A stretch of 64,000 nucleotides of DNA from Epiperipatus broadwayi (taxonomy: Eukaryota; Onychophora; Udeonychophora; Euonychophora; Peripatidae). A program made the position numbers and the translations under genes. The DNA lies in NCBI GenBank assembly GCA_028023455.1, contig JAQFVV010006294.1:1825001-1889000 (forward strand). The letters are read 5' to 3'. Within the stretch, counting starts at the first letter, position 1, and each line of letters opens with the position of its first letter. The notes under the pieces are model-generated. The model ran no database searches. It was not told the DNA's origin and saw only the letters and a program-made list of their open reading frames with translations. Of this stretch, positions 26,430 through 38,800 are shown piece by piece.

Positions 26430-26835
26430 GTTCAATATTACTTCTGGTAGTCATTTTTTAAAACATAGATGTATCCAAACACTTTCTCTAACTTTAAACT
26501 TTTCATAATCCACAGAATCTTTTCCATTTTCATTTGTATTGGCAATAATTTAGAAAGATTAATACAGACATTTCTAAGCATTAACAATTTGGCTGGTATC
26601 TTATTAATAGCTGTACATGGGGTAATGTGCTGAAAAAACATTGCATCTAATAATGCTTTTGTATTATTCTTGTGGCAGTTTTTTCAGCATAGATTTTAAG
26701 TCTTCAACTGCCTTCAATGTGAGTCCATTAGATCCAGAATGATAAGGCAGGATAAGTACATGGTGTATTCCTTTTCCTGTTAAATAATCGTTAAATTGCT
26801 GAAATGCAAAACCCTGTGATTTACAAATATCTCTT
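26430..26835 (-). mobile_element. Ty3/Gypsy-type integrase fragment
   Basis: The minus strand reads GFAFQQFNDYLTGKGIHHVL, ILPYHSGSNGLTLKAVEDLK (26830-26700), the retroviral-type integrase core pattern F-eF-fl...GI-H--..YHP-SNG-AER. The catalytic Glu that should follow NG is replaced (NGLTLK). Further on (26641-26438) ITPCTAINKIPAKLLMLRNV matches the TPHT-tg-sPAeLl-gR segment after the core. It is an inactive relic. Confidence 0.7.
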
Positions 26836-27345
26836 TCAGCACTGCAATAGTACTCTCAACACTAGTGTTTTTTATGATTTTATATATAATCTACCATGAA
26901 TAAAAGCTATACAACTACTAAAAAGTAATTTATAACAATTTTTTATCTTTCCTTATGCTAATTGTAATAACAGTATACAAACATTTTGAACGTTGGCTTT
27001 GCAGGCCAAAAGCGCACTCAGCATGTCTTAGGAAATCAGTATAGAATAATATTTTCTTAAGTTCCAAACTACTAAAAAGATATAATCATTCATTGATCCA
27101 GTGTGGACCAAGTCTAGACATTTCCATGGATGCATTGTTTAAGATAAGTTGTTGATTCTTAGATTTTTTATAAATTAAATTGTATAAGCAAAGATATTTA
27201 AAACAGTTGATAAGTAAATTTTAATCACAATGGCTCAAGTGTTCATTTATAGAGCAAAAGTCCCGTTTCGATTCTAGAAGCGTGGATAATTTACAAACTA
27301 TTGATTATTGAATTTTTTAACTTATTTTCAAAGTAACAAGTTATC

Positions 27346-27462
27346 TTTTTTTTTTTTTTTCATATGTCATAGCATCGGCCGGGACGCGAACCCATACCCG
27401 TCTGTAACCAACTACTTGCTTGCAAGGCGGGTGCGATGATCTCTCGGCTATCAACGCTTGAC
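27346..27462 (-). mobile_element. tRNA-derived SINE, copy 1
   Basis: On the minus strand: A-box-like TAGCCGAGAGATC, B-box-like GGTTCGCGTCC, then CCGATGCTATGACATATG and an A tail (the T run at 27346-27360). Shared with copies at 41048-41147, 56845-56951 and 60536-60619. It looks like a tRNA at the head but is too long and ends in a poly(A) tail, so it is a SINE rather than a tRNA gene. Confidence 0.8.
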
Positions 27463-27964
27463 AATCAATTTATTTTTTAATTAATGAATATTTAAATAAA
27501 TCAAAACTTGGCGAGATGTGTAGAAATTATTGTGCTATAATATGTGAGGATATGTCCTTTGACTGATAGTTGACCTTACATATACGCGTATGCGTGCATA
27601 TAATCTACCTGATTTGTTCTTTTTGATAAATCTTTGAAGTTAAATGATAATAAAACACATTTTTATTTACAATACTTTTAATGCCCCAAAGTCCCTGTGA
27701 TATATGGACCAATAAATACTGTAATTGTTTTAAGTTATAGACATAATTAATATGCAACACATAAGTTTTCGTCTTATAAAATTAATAAAAGAAGATAAAA
27801 TAATACGTTTTTCAGCGAGATATTTAATAAAATAATTCTTAGATTTCCTCACCCCCTCCATTTTAAAAAACCGGTTTGTTTTGTTTCTTTTTTTCAACTA
27901 AGTTTCTTCGGATAATTAAAACAATTACTAATTCAAAATAAAAATATCATTTTGCTTTTTTTCA

Positions 27965-28022
27965 CGCTATTGGTTGGTACAGATATATTTATACAACTTC
28001 TGTCATTTACAGCTCACTTAAA
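27965..28022 (+). promoter_or_regulatory. Conserved block upstream of GPX copy 2: core promoter or splice acceptor
   Basis: CGCTAT, TGGTTGG (27971-27977), CAGATAT and ATTTATAC are followed by CTTCTGTCATTTACAG ending at 28012, with the ATG 11 bases further on. It matches the copy 1 block with small gaps. The pyrimidine-rich run before ACAG makes a 3' splice site as plausible as a TATA-type promoter. Confidence 0.45.
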
Positions 28023-28343
28023 ATGATGAAATATCAACTAGCGAAAGTCATCTGGTGGCTGTGGTTAAATGTTATTCTTGTTCTTGGAATCGATGTAGAA
28101 TATGAGAAATATAAAACGTGTTCACAATCAAAACATGGAACAAAAATTTATGATTTTCAATTAATAAATGGTTCCAATAAAACTAACAATCTAACCGAGT
28201 TCAGAGATAAGGTTTTGCTCATAGTAAATACAGCTACCTTTTGAGGATATACATGGCAATACGAATTTTTAAATGTACTTCAAGATCTTTATTTTACAAA
28301 TAATTTCTTAATTATTGCAATGTCTTGCAACCAGTTTGGATTG
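28023..28343 (+). CDS. Glutathione peroxidase, 5' coding exon with in-frame UGA (putative selenocysteine; GPX copy 2)
   Basis: This is a 107-codon exon homologous to GPX copy 1: signal peptide (MMKYQLAKVIWWLWLNVILV...), KYKTCS, IYDFQ, LLIVNTATF-UGA-GYTWQY, LNVLQDLY, and SCNQFGL at the end. TGA lies at 28242-28244 (codon 74), at the family's selenocysteine position, and the reading frame continues intact for 33 codons to TTG|GTAAGT (donor at 28344). The following Gly, Thr, Trp and Gln and the catalytic Gln in CNQFG are kept. An ordinary ORF caller would stop at 28244. FPCNQFG has become MSCNQFG (Pro to Ser), as in copy 3. Decoding needs a SECIS element in the 3' UTR, which is not in view. An alternative is a recently stopped pseudogene, but a single stop exactly at the Sec site in two paralogues argues against that. 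Confidence 0.85.
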
Positions 28344-28850
28344 GTAAGTTATATTTATATGCTTATAGTTATATTTTCCAGAGATTTATAATCTAATTCA
28401 TAATCCCAGCATTTATACCTTAATTGTTAATGTTCTTTTAAAAAAAAAAAAAAATCAGTTATTTAAAACATTTATGGGGAAGGGGGTCAATAAATTAAAA
28501 CATATTTACTGACATAGGCTATTTTTATGAATAGGTATTTATCCGCTCTCCATTCCATGAAAGATCTATAACTAAAACAACACGAATTAATTATTGATTT
28601 AAAATAGAATACTCTGTAGAAAAAACATCACTATTAACTAACTTTAGTTATTGACCTAACTTTTAGTTTTAGAAGGAACTTTATTCAATTACATATATAT
28701 ACAGATATTTCAGTTTAAAAGAAAAAAAAATAATACAAAACTATTCAAAGAATACTACAATAAGTATTTTCAATAGCATTCAGTGAATTGTACTATTATT
28801 ACAAACCTTTACAATAAAATAGGAAACAGAAAATATATCTCACTAGAAGT
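28344..28850 (+). other. Putative intron following GPX copy 2
   Basis: It starts with the GTAAGT donor. AT-rich; no coding motif recognised. Confidence 0.5.
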
Positions 28851-29800
28851 TAGAGCATTGATGGGCAAGTGATCAAGTGGCTGCGAAAATGTTTGATGGG
28901 GTGATTTTTTTATCTCTTTGTTTTATTGTCTCTAATTTGTTTTTAAAAGTATTAAAATTTCGTACATTACTATAGTAAAAATAAGTGCATCTTGTGCATC
29001 ACAATGCATATAGTATAAATATTGTATTTCTTAAATTTCTGCTAAGCAGATATTTGGAAAAGTCTCTATATTTGAACTTATAGTGGCATTCTTTTTCTGA
29101 TAAATTTTTGTAATATAAAATCAGGTGTATTGTAGGCAACTACACTCAAAGAATACGTGTTTTTGGTTCTCTTTTGATCCGTGGCACAGTGTCAGTGTTA
29201 AGTATGTTTCTTTTATATTTCATGAAATATAACGTTGATAATGATCACATGTTCATTTTGAATAGAAAATCAAAAATTGGGGCTAGATTGGCCAATATTT
29301 AAATCTACATATTAGCTTCTTATTATTAATGCCTAGCATTGGCAAATCTAAGTTATAATTTGTGTTTGTGTGTAGAAGTACATACCTATTCCAGTAAAGC
29401 CATTTATCTTGTGGGAAAATTATATTAGAGTTAGATATTGATTTAATAGGTTCTAAGATTGTATGCAAATATTTTGTGTATGGAGGAAGTTTGTCTGTAG
29501 GTGTTATTTTAAGAGTGTCTTCTAAATGTAATTATATTCTTGTCATGGATAGTATAAGGTTAATAGTTTTTTGTATTGTAAATATATGAATAGAATGTAG
29601 TGCTATGATATTGCATTTGCTTGGGTGGGATGACCACTGTTTTTCCCCATAAATATTTTCTACACAATGAATAAATCTTTGATGTAAAGGATTTTGTAGA
29701 TACTATAATCGATTTATAATAAGTAATTTTTGTAATAATCAGCATTTATTTTGTTTGTCAATGATATTTGCAACATGTTTACAGAAACTTTGCACATGGC
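28850..29800 (-). mobile_element. LINE 3' fragment, same family as the LINE at 44166-51097
   Basis: The minus strand at 29745-29560 reads TKSFTSKIYSLCRKYLWGKT, comparable to SKAFSKNINSLCSKLFWKNS in the larger LINE (post-RT region). 29468-29283 continues it, and near 29160-29120 a Cys/His cluster (CHGSKENQKHVFFEC) matches the C-terminal zinc-finger-like motif C-x-x-C-x7-H-x4-C. Frames are broken. 5'-truncated. Confidence 0.65.
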
Positions 29801-29849
29801 AAGGAGTTCAAACGGGAAAAGAGTTACAAATAAACTGCTTTGCTTTTTA

Positions 29850-32800
29850 TAAGTTTTTTTCTAATTGAGAAATATTAAAGGTATTTTTTTTCATAATATG
29901 TCTTCTTCCAACTGCAAGTTTAGTTATTATTTTTGTTTGGTGCTTTTTTAGTCTTAGAATTATTATTTGTTTGCTTATTTAATTTTAAAGAAACTTTTGT
30001 GGGAAAAAAACAATTCAGTTATATTCTCCTTTTTCATCAATAAACTAAATCTTTGTTTTCATTAGTTCACACATCCTACACATTTTATTAAAACTGATGG
30101 ATCTATACTTTTTTTTGACCATCTTGTAAAAAATTTATTGGGGATTGAAGACAAAAAGAGATATGTCTCTAAATACTATAAAGTTCTGACTTTTTATAAG
30201 TGAAAGAGTTTTTTATATAACTAGAGCTATAATTTATCATAAATTTGAGATAAAATCCTCATCCAAATGAATAAAACTATATTTATAATTAAATTCTAAA
30301 TCCAAACTCAAAAAGCTTTTTATCTGTTGTTTGACAGTATCTGTAAAAAAGATAATCTATTTGAGTTTATTTAATTAATTATTCAGAGTTCCAGCTGTAT
30401 AAAATCAGAAATATGCTATCATTTATAAAATGTATCTTGCTGAAAAAAGGTTAAATCAATTTCTTGTTGGTGAATCATTGGAAAAATTTGGCAGAAAATA
30501 TTTTGTTTAGTTGCTGAAAAAAAAAACCCTAATCCATTAAACATGTACTTTTACTATTTAATGCAAATATAAAGCATATGCAAACAAAATCAACTTCAGA
30601 GCAAGACAGAAAAAGTAAAACATAGATCTTAATCCTTGTTAAAAGCATTTGTACACTAAAGTGTTTGACATGTTTTGAAAACAAAAAGAATCATTGAAGA
30701 CCCAGAAAAATTAATAATTATCCTTGCTTGAAACTAGAGATCTCTTTCAAGTAACATATTCACTTAAATTTTTCGAGTATCAAATATACAATGTTTTTAA
30801 TCTCATAGATATTTGATTTTATTAAGTAGTAATCAAATAAATATCAATTTGCTAAAAATAAATTTAAAAACAAGACGATTAGATTTTTTAAATATACAAT
30901 CCATATTTCTATTTTGTAGTTGTTTTGATGAACCTTACATATCCTATTAATCTCTGCAGATGAAGTTTTTTATATGATCACTCTTCTAAATAAAAATCCA
31001 TCATTATTTGAGCAACATAATATTATTATGAAGCTAATGCTTATTTAAAATTAAACAAATTTGATAACTTAAACCTTGCATGCAGTGTTGACCTCAGACA
31101 TAATTTTTCTCAAACGAGTCTGTTATTTTGTTGACCTCAGACATAATTTTTCTCAAATGAGTCTGTTATTTTATACCAGTTTTAATTCTCCCACGCATGA
31201 AATTTAGTACACAAGTGTTTCTCTCCAAGCACTTACAAAAAAATGTGATTTATCTTAAGATCAAAAATGTTGCACATCACTGATACTTGTCAAATTCTAA
31301 TATTGATAAAAGGATTCATGTATGAGTTTATAATAGGATAACTGTGACTTTAATAAGATTTGATAAGACTTTTTTTTTTAGATAAGAATGTATCTTTTAA
31401 GATATGATTCTTGGGGACCAATAAAAAATGTAAAAATAAATAAATAAATGATCAGCGTTTCTTATAAGAAAGGCAAACTATAAGCTTAAATTCTAGAATA
31501 GATAAAGCTTATGAACCGAAATATTATCGCCAAATTAGTATTTAATTAAATAATGTGAAAATGTCAATAGATAAAATAATTTGAAGATGTGTCAGACGAT
31601 CACTAGATAATATAGAGTGCTTATTATTATGTAGCTCTAAAATATTGAGATATTAGAATAAATTATATACAAGAAATGGCAAATTACTATCTAGGATAGT
31701 TAAAGATTATAGCTTGGGCTTTTGATCAACCTCCTTGAATAAAAATAAATAAAATTCATATATATATATAAATTTTTAAAAAATCTTTACTATTAAGTTA
31801 TTCAAATTTAATGAGAGAAACAAATTAATTAAATATCATAAAGAAAAAAGAAAGAAGGTGAAGAAAAACAATCAAACAACTTTTCTTGATGCATTATTAG
31901 TTGGACATACCAGTAACTAATACTTTATGAAATTTATGTTTTGCTGTTTATAGTGATTTATAAAATAAAAATGCCCAAGTAAGATCTGATATTTTGCGGT
32001 AAAATCTAAGTATAAATACAATATACGTACACATTTATATTTAAGATGCGTTAAAAAAGAAAAATAGGCAAAGAATATAAAAACTGAAAATTGGCGATAA
32101 TTAGACGAAGTTTACTGTTTTAATAATGTGATAAAAATTTAATATGCAGTATAATCAAAGGATTACGCTACACGCAGTTTCATCAAAAATTTCAGTATTG
32201 TAATTATGACTATAATTTTACCTTGCAAATATTTTATTTGTTTTACACAACGTGTGTATGTGCACGCGTTTGTGTTATAGAATTTTAATAAAAAAATGAA
32301 GTCTTTTTTTTTTTCAATCTGTTAAATTTCCATTCTTCGCTTCGAGTTATTAACAATAATTCATTAACTATATTATTGTGAAACTTTTTTTCAATTATTC
32401 AATTAATTATCGCTTTTTTCCTATCCCATTAAATTCTTTTAATTAAGAATGCATTTTAATTAAATAACGTGCTTTACCTTTAACCTTTAGAAATGTTTGT
32501 CCTTACCTTCCGCATAAAATATAAAAAACTTCGGTTTCAAGTTTTAAAGGGAATATGTTTGCTCAAAATGATTATTTCTTATTTCCCTTTAACAGTTATT
32601 ATTACAGATTTGTAACTAATCAAAATGATTAATTAGATATTGCAATGTAGAATTTTCAGTAATATATAATAAAGTTATAATTTTGCTTAAATTAAAAAAA
32701 AAAGCGTTTTAATCTACGCAAGCTAAATTTCTACATAGAAATCAGTCTGGCTAATTGCCAAGGATTGTTCACCCATACTTTTATATATAATTAAAAATAA

Positions 32801-33180
32801 TAATCGCGAAGAATTTATGAAATATAGTACATATAGATAAAGTAAAACAGTTTTTAATAAACACAGCTGCAAGGCAAAATGCTTCTCCGGCATACATACT
32901 TTTCATAAAGGAATTATTAGGTAATAAGAATTTTACCGATTTTCTATCCTTGATTTACATTATAGCTAAGAGTATTTAGAGACATACTAATACTGATAGT
33001 TTAGCTGAATTGGCTATGGACTATGCACCTATAAAATCCGAATTTTATTTGGGATATGGAGAAAAATAACCCAATTTTCATTCAATCTAGATTTTAATCC
33101 CCTCCCCCTTGAACATGGAGGTAGGTGCACTAACTACCATACCTTGGAGATCATTTATATTAAGTTAATATAAATAAGAT
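29850..33180. other. AT-rich non-coding region
   Basis: No gene recognised. A 43-bp unit is duplicated in tandem at 31087-31129 and 31130-31172. 33095-33150 resembles a decayed tRNA-like SINE head on the minus strand, but weakly. Confidence 0.4.
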
Positions 33181-33184
33181 TTAG

Positions 33185-34850
33185 AATAAAAGTCTCAAGA
33201 GTTTAAAACAACATTTTGGTATTGGTAGAAAATTTATATCTGCAATAAAAAAAAAAAGATGAAATTATTACTAAAAAGAGAGATGACATCATGAAATGAA
33301 AGACTTCTATCAAGAATTATATAGTAATAAAGAACAAGTACCTCCTACATCTATTATATCTTTCAAATTGCCCAGAATTTTAAATGAAAAAGTGAGATAT
33401 GCAATTAAATTTATGAAGAAAGGGAAGGCTTCAGGTAATGATGGAAATAAAATTGATATATTAAAAGAAGCAGGTGAAGAAATAGATTTTTTTTTAGCAA
33501 AGTTATATACCAAATGTCTAAATGATAAAGATGTATCAGATGATTGGAAGAATGCAGTATTAATATTAATATTTTAAAAGGTAATAAAAATATATTAGAA
33601 ATTACAGACCTATCAGCCTTTTATCAGTTTTATACAAAATTGTTATCAAGATATTTACAACTCGTCTACAGAGAATATTGGATTTCCACCAACGAGGAGA
33701 ACAAGCTGGATTTAAAAAAGGTTTTAGTGTAGTAGATCATATCCAGGTAATGAGAGAAATTATAGAAAGGACAAATGAATATGAATTGCTATTATGCTTT
33801 GGATTTCTTCAGTGATTAAAGCATTGGATCATCAAAGTATAGATCTGGGATATTGTCATATTTTGAAGAATATTTATAAAAATGCAACAGCAATAATTAG
33901 ATTACATAATGATACTAGGAAAGTCAACATTGAGAAGGGTGTAAGACAGGATGACTCCATATCTCCAAAACGTTTTATAGCAATGCTGCAAGAAGTATTT
34001 TGTTGATTAAAATGGGAAGTTAAAGGAGTGAAAGTAAATGGAGATTATTTAAGTCATTTAGATTTTGCAGATGATGTAGTTTTTTTTTTTCAAACAATGC
34101 TTTAGAGCTGCAAGAAATGTTGTGGGAGTTGTCAGATGAAAGTAGGATTAAAGATAAATGTTAAAAAGACTAATAAGTTTTGTGTTAAAAAGACTAAAGT
34201 AATGTTTAATGGATTTTCTCAAAAATATGAAAATAAAAATTGATTATGACGAGTTAGAAGAAGTTAACCACTACAAATGCCTTGGTCATATTATTAATAC
34301 AAATGGAAACATAATGGATGAAATTAATCATAGAATTAAACTTGATTGGAGTGCTTTTGGTAGAAATAACTTGATACTAAGAGAAAATATGCCTATGTGT
34401 TTGAAAAGAAAGGTTTTTAATAAATGTGTTTTACCAGTTCATACTTATGGATCTGAGACTTGGACACTTAATAGAAGAGCAATACAGAGACTTCAGACCA
34501 CTCAAAGAAGTATGGAGAGATGCATGTTGGGAGTAACAAGAAGAGATCGAAAATGCAATATATGGGTAAGAGAATAAACAGGCATTACTGACCTCATTAA
34601 AAAAATTAAAAGACTAAAGTGGAGTTGGGCTGGACATTTTTCTAGAAGATATGATAATAGATGGACAATTGAAATCTTAAACTGGATTCCAAGAGATTGT
34701 AAAAGACCCAGAAAGAGACCGTGTATGAGATAGATGGATGAAATAAGAAAGTGTGCAGGAGTGATGTGAAGAAGCTAAAGATCGGAAAAGATGAATTGAA
34801 CTTGGGGAGACCTGCATTGGTTTGATAATGGTTGATGATGATGATGATTG
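33185..34850 (+). mobile_element. RTE-type LINE, 5'-truncated (RT region to 3' end)
   Basis: The element begins inside ORF2 and ends in GATGATGATGATG (about 34829-34841). Broken frames carry MKKGKASGNDGNKIDILKEA, the sequence around RPISLL, QAGFKKGFS, the region before the missing motif A, KGVRQDDSISP (motif B; usual G changed to D), HLDFADDV (catalytic ADD at about 34060-34080) and YGSETWTLNRRAIQRLQTTQ. Several frameshifts make it inactive. It is nearly identical in order to the minus-strand copy starting 1 kb downstream. Confidence 0.88.
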
Positions 34851-34859
34851 GTGACTTGA

Positions 34860-35460
34860 ATTCTCAATAATAAATAAGACAGGAGAAAAAATTAGAAAAA
34901 ATTCATATATTACAAGATTATTTTATATCATAGGACTGCTGTACAAGAGTAATTTAAAACATTTTCATGATTTCAAATGTCAGAAAGCTTTGCCATTGAT
35001 AGCTAATGCATATTTTGAAGATGTTTTTAATTTGTCTAAAATTAATAGTTGAAAAATATGCATCTTAATATAGATATTATTACTAATAATAATACTTCTA
35101 AAATTATAATACATTAATAAATCTTTAAAAGTGATATACTATAATATATTGTTAAGTGCATAGGCAACAGAAAACTGATGGTTAGGAAAGAAAAAACAGA
35201 CTTATCTAAAATAACAGATCATGTACGTACAAATAAACATATGTTCTATTGGGAAAATGCAAAAATATTGGATAAAGAAGAAAAAGTACAAAGAAAAAAA
35301 TTCAAAGAAGCTGCTCATATGGCAATGACAAATAACCCCAAAGTTAATCTAGTATGATAGAGCATCATGTCTGGAAACCACTAATTAACTGTGCTCTTAA
35401 GAAAAAGTGGAAAAATCAGCACCCTCATTGATAACTATATGAGATTTCTACTGATTTTTA
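34860..35460. other. Non-coding between two RTE copies
   Basis: AT-rich; no coding evidence. It precedes a tRNA-derived SINE. Confidence 0.4.
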
Positions 35461-35467
35461 CCTTTGT

Positions 35468-35615
35468 CACAATAGCTTAATTGGTTAGAGTATCAATATT
35501 CATGAATCTAAATGTACAAATTTGATTCCCATGCTAATATTGTCACTGATCCAGCTAGCAACATCTGAAAATGAGAGGACTAGCAGAATGTATTTAAAAA
35601 ATTTTAAATATGATT
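35468..35615 (+). mobile_element. tRNA-derived SINE of a second family
   Basis: TAGCTTAATTGGTTAGAG (A box) and AATTTGATTCCC (B-box-like) lie 30-40 bases apart. A non-tRNA body follows (ATCCAGCTAGCAACATCTGA ... GAGAGGACTAGCAGA), ending in an A-rich stretch. A true tRNA would end at about 35540; the continuing body and poor acceptor pairing support a SINE. Confidence 0.6.
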
Positions 35616-35847
35616 TGAACACTTCTAAAGACATTAAATGTTAAATAATGGAAATAGACCAACATTTAATTACTATCAACTTCTTTTTTATTTGCATTTA
35701 TATTAGTATAAGAATTATATTCTTATATCTGTATCACTTGACCATAATAAAGGTATTCACCAGAGATTATTGCTCGTCTCAAAATAGCTATCAAACCTAT
35801 TAAAATAGATAGTGTTAACTTTGGTTAAGAATATAACAGTTAATAAA

Positions 35848-38800
35848 TCATCATCACCATTAACCATTATCAATCCACTGCAGAATGAAGGTCTCTCCAA
35901 GTTCAATCCATCTTCTCCAATCTTTAGCTTCTCTTTTCCACATCATCCCTACACTCTTATTTCATCCATTGATCTCACATGTGGTCTCTTTCTGGGTCTT
36001 TTATAATCTCTTGGAATCCAGTTCAAGATTTCAATTGTCCATCTACTACCAGCACTTCTAGAAATATGTCTAACCCAACACCACTTCAATCTTTTAATTT
36101 TTTCAATGAGGTCAGTATAAATCTGTTTGTTCTCTTACCAATATATTGTGTTTTCGATCTCTTTTTGTATGCATCTCTCCATACTTCCTTGAGTAGTCTG
36201 AAGTCTCTGTATTGCTCTTCTATTAAGTGTCCAAGTCTCAGATCCATACATAAGAACTGGTAAAACACATTTATTAAAAACCTTTTTCAAACACATAAGC
36301 ATATTTCCTTTTAGTATCAAGTTATTTCTACCAAAAGCACTCCAACCAAGTTTAATTCTATGATTAATTTCATCCATTATGTTTCCAACCATATTAATAA
36401 TCTGACCAAGATATTTGTAACTGTTAACTTCTTCTAACTCATCACAATCAATCTTTATTTTCATATTTTGAGAAAATCCATTAAACATTACTTTAGTCTT
36501 TTTAAAATTTATCTTTAATCCTATTTTCCTACTTTCATCTGATAACTCCTGCAACATTTCCTGCAGCTCTAAAGCAGTGTTCTTCAACCCTTGGTGCATG
36601 GCCCGGCCCTGGGTCGCGGAACTTTTCTGCAGGTCCACGTGTTAGACGGGCAGTAAAAAGTTTGTAATAATAAATAATAAGAGTTTAAACTTTTAATTAA
36701 TATAGCCAATTTTTATTTATTTTTTTATCTCATTTTTATCCAATTAAAAAAAAAAAAACAGAACGAAAACAAAATCTAATCAATCATTCATAAATTAATT
36801 TTTTTTTCTAGTTATCACAGATATTTATGGGGGGGGGGGTAGAATTAAATATTTTATTACGTTTCTAAAAAAATTTAAAAAAAAGTTTTTTTTATTATAT
36901 AAACTTCATATATATATATATATATAACTTTATCTTATATATTTAACATTGTTGTTTTGATCAGTTATAACAATTATGCTTATCTTTAAGAAAATTTATC
37001 TACAGACTTCTTCCGGTCTGCGAAATCTTATCCTTATTTTTGCTGGTCCGCGGAACCTTATCCATATTTTTACTGGTCCGCAGGTGTGAAAAGGTTGAAG
37101 ACCACTGCTCTAAAGCATTATTTGCAAAAACACCTACATCATCTGCAAAATCTAAATGACTTAAATAATCTCCATTTACTTTCACTCTTTTAACTTTCAA
37201 TTTTAATCCACAAAATACTTCTTGCAGTACTGCTGTAAAAAGTTTTGAAGATATGGAGTCACCCTGTCTTACATCCTTCTCAATGTTGATTTTCCCAGTA
37301 TCATTATGTAATCTAATTGTTGCTGTTGCATTTTTATAAATATTCTTTAAAATATGACAATATCCTGGATCTACACCTTGATGATCCAATGCTTTAATCA
37401 CTGAAGAAATGTTTACAGAATCAAATGCCTTTTCATAATCTACAAATCCAAAACATAATGGCAACTCATATTCATTTGTTCTTTCTATAACTTCTCTCAA
37501 TACCTAGATATGATCTACTTTACTAAAACCACTTTTAAATTCAGCTTGTTCTATTGGTTGGTGGAAATTCAATGTTCTCTGCAGACGAGTTGTAATTATG
37601 TTGGTAAAAATTTTGTATAAAACTGATAAAAGACTGATAGGTCGGTAATTTCTAATATCTTCTTTATCACCTTTTTTAAATATTAATATTAATACTGCAT
37701 TCTTCCAATCATCTGGTACATCTTTATCACTTAGACATTTGGTATATAACGTTGCTAAAAAATATTCTATTTCTTTACTGCTCCTTTTAATATATCAATT
37801 ATAATTCCATCATTACTTGGAGCCTTTCCTTTCTTCATACATTTAATTGTGTGTCTCACTTCTTCATTTAAAATTCCCAGCAATTCGGAAGATATAATAG
37901 ATGTAGGAGGATATAATTCTTCTACTCATTTCATAATGTCATCTCTCTTTTTAATAATAATTCCATCTTTTTTTTTCTTATTGCAGGTATAAATTTCCTA
38001 CCAATACCAAAATGTTGTTTTACACTCTTGAGACTTTATTCTTTTCTACAGTTTTCTTTGCTAGTTCACTGTTATACTTTCTTATATTATTTTCAATTCT
38101 TTTCCACACCATTTTACAAAATTCAAGTTATGCAATCCTTTTTAATGCATCATTTTTGTATATCTTCATATTCATTCTTTTCTTCATAAATTCTCTAGTC
38201 TCAGTAGAAATTTTATTGGTCAATTGCTGCATTTTTCTATCAACTGTCTTTGTTGCAGTTTTTAAAAGTGTAACAATTATTTTCATATTAATTTCATTCA
38301 AATCTCAATCATATTTAAAATCGACTAATACTTGTAACCGATTTGTAAGTTCTAATTTAAATTCATTAGAATGTTTCTGAAGATTAGAAATATCAATTGT
38401 AAATTTTGTTTTTCTTAATAATTTTTGTCTCTCTAGTTTTGCATTAACACGTGTAACACGTGTATCTTACATCTTACTAATCGATGATCACTTCCTGTGT
38501 TAAATTTATTAAGAACATTACAATCTTGAAATATATATTTTTTGTTAGTCAAAATATAATCCAATTCTGCGGTACCTTCATTTGGATGCTTCCATGTCCA
38601 TTTCCTTTTAACATTTTTCTCAAAAAAAGAATTCATAATATACAATTTTTCTTTTTCTGCAAACTCCACAAGTCTATGTCCTCTCTCATTTCTATTAGCA
38701 TAATCAAAATTACATACAGCACTTTCATCTTTCATTTGTTTAACAATTCTAGCATTAAAGCCTCCCATAATAATTTTAAAATGTTGTTTACTCTGATCAA

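Noticed and set aside
27362-27462. A functional tRNA gene on the minus strand
   Set aside because: A- and B-box-like parts are present, but the fold is not clean, the unit ends in a poly(A) tail, and related copies have target duplications, which fits a SINE.
28242-28244. UGA read as a stop that makes GPX copy 2 a pseudogene
   Set aside because: The stop is exactly at the family's selenocysteine column, the frame continues intact to a consensus donor, and copy 3 has the same feature.
38012-38380. A 122-residue hydrophobic plus-strand frame, like a membrane protein
   Set aside because: It is the antisense of the RTE ORF2 region; the hydrophobic look comes from T-rich complement.
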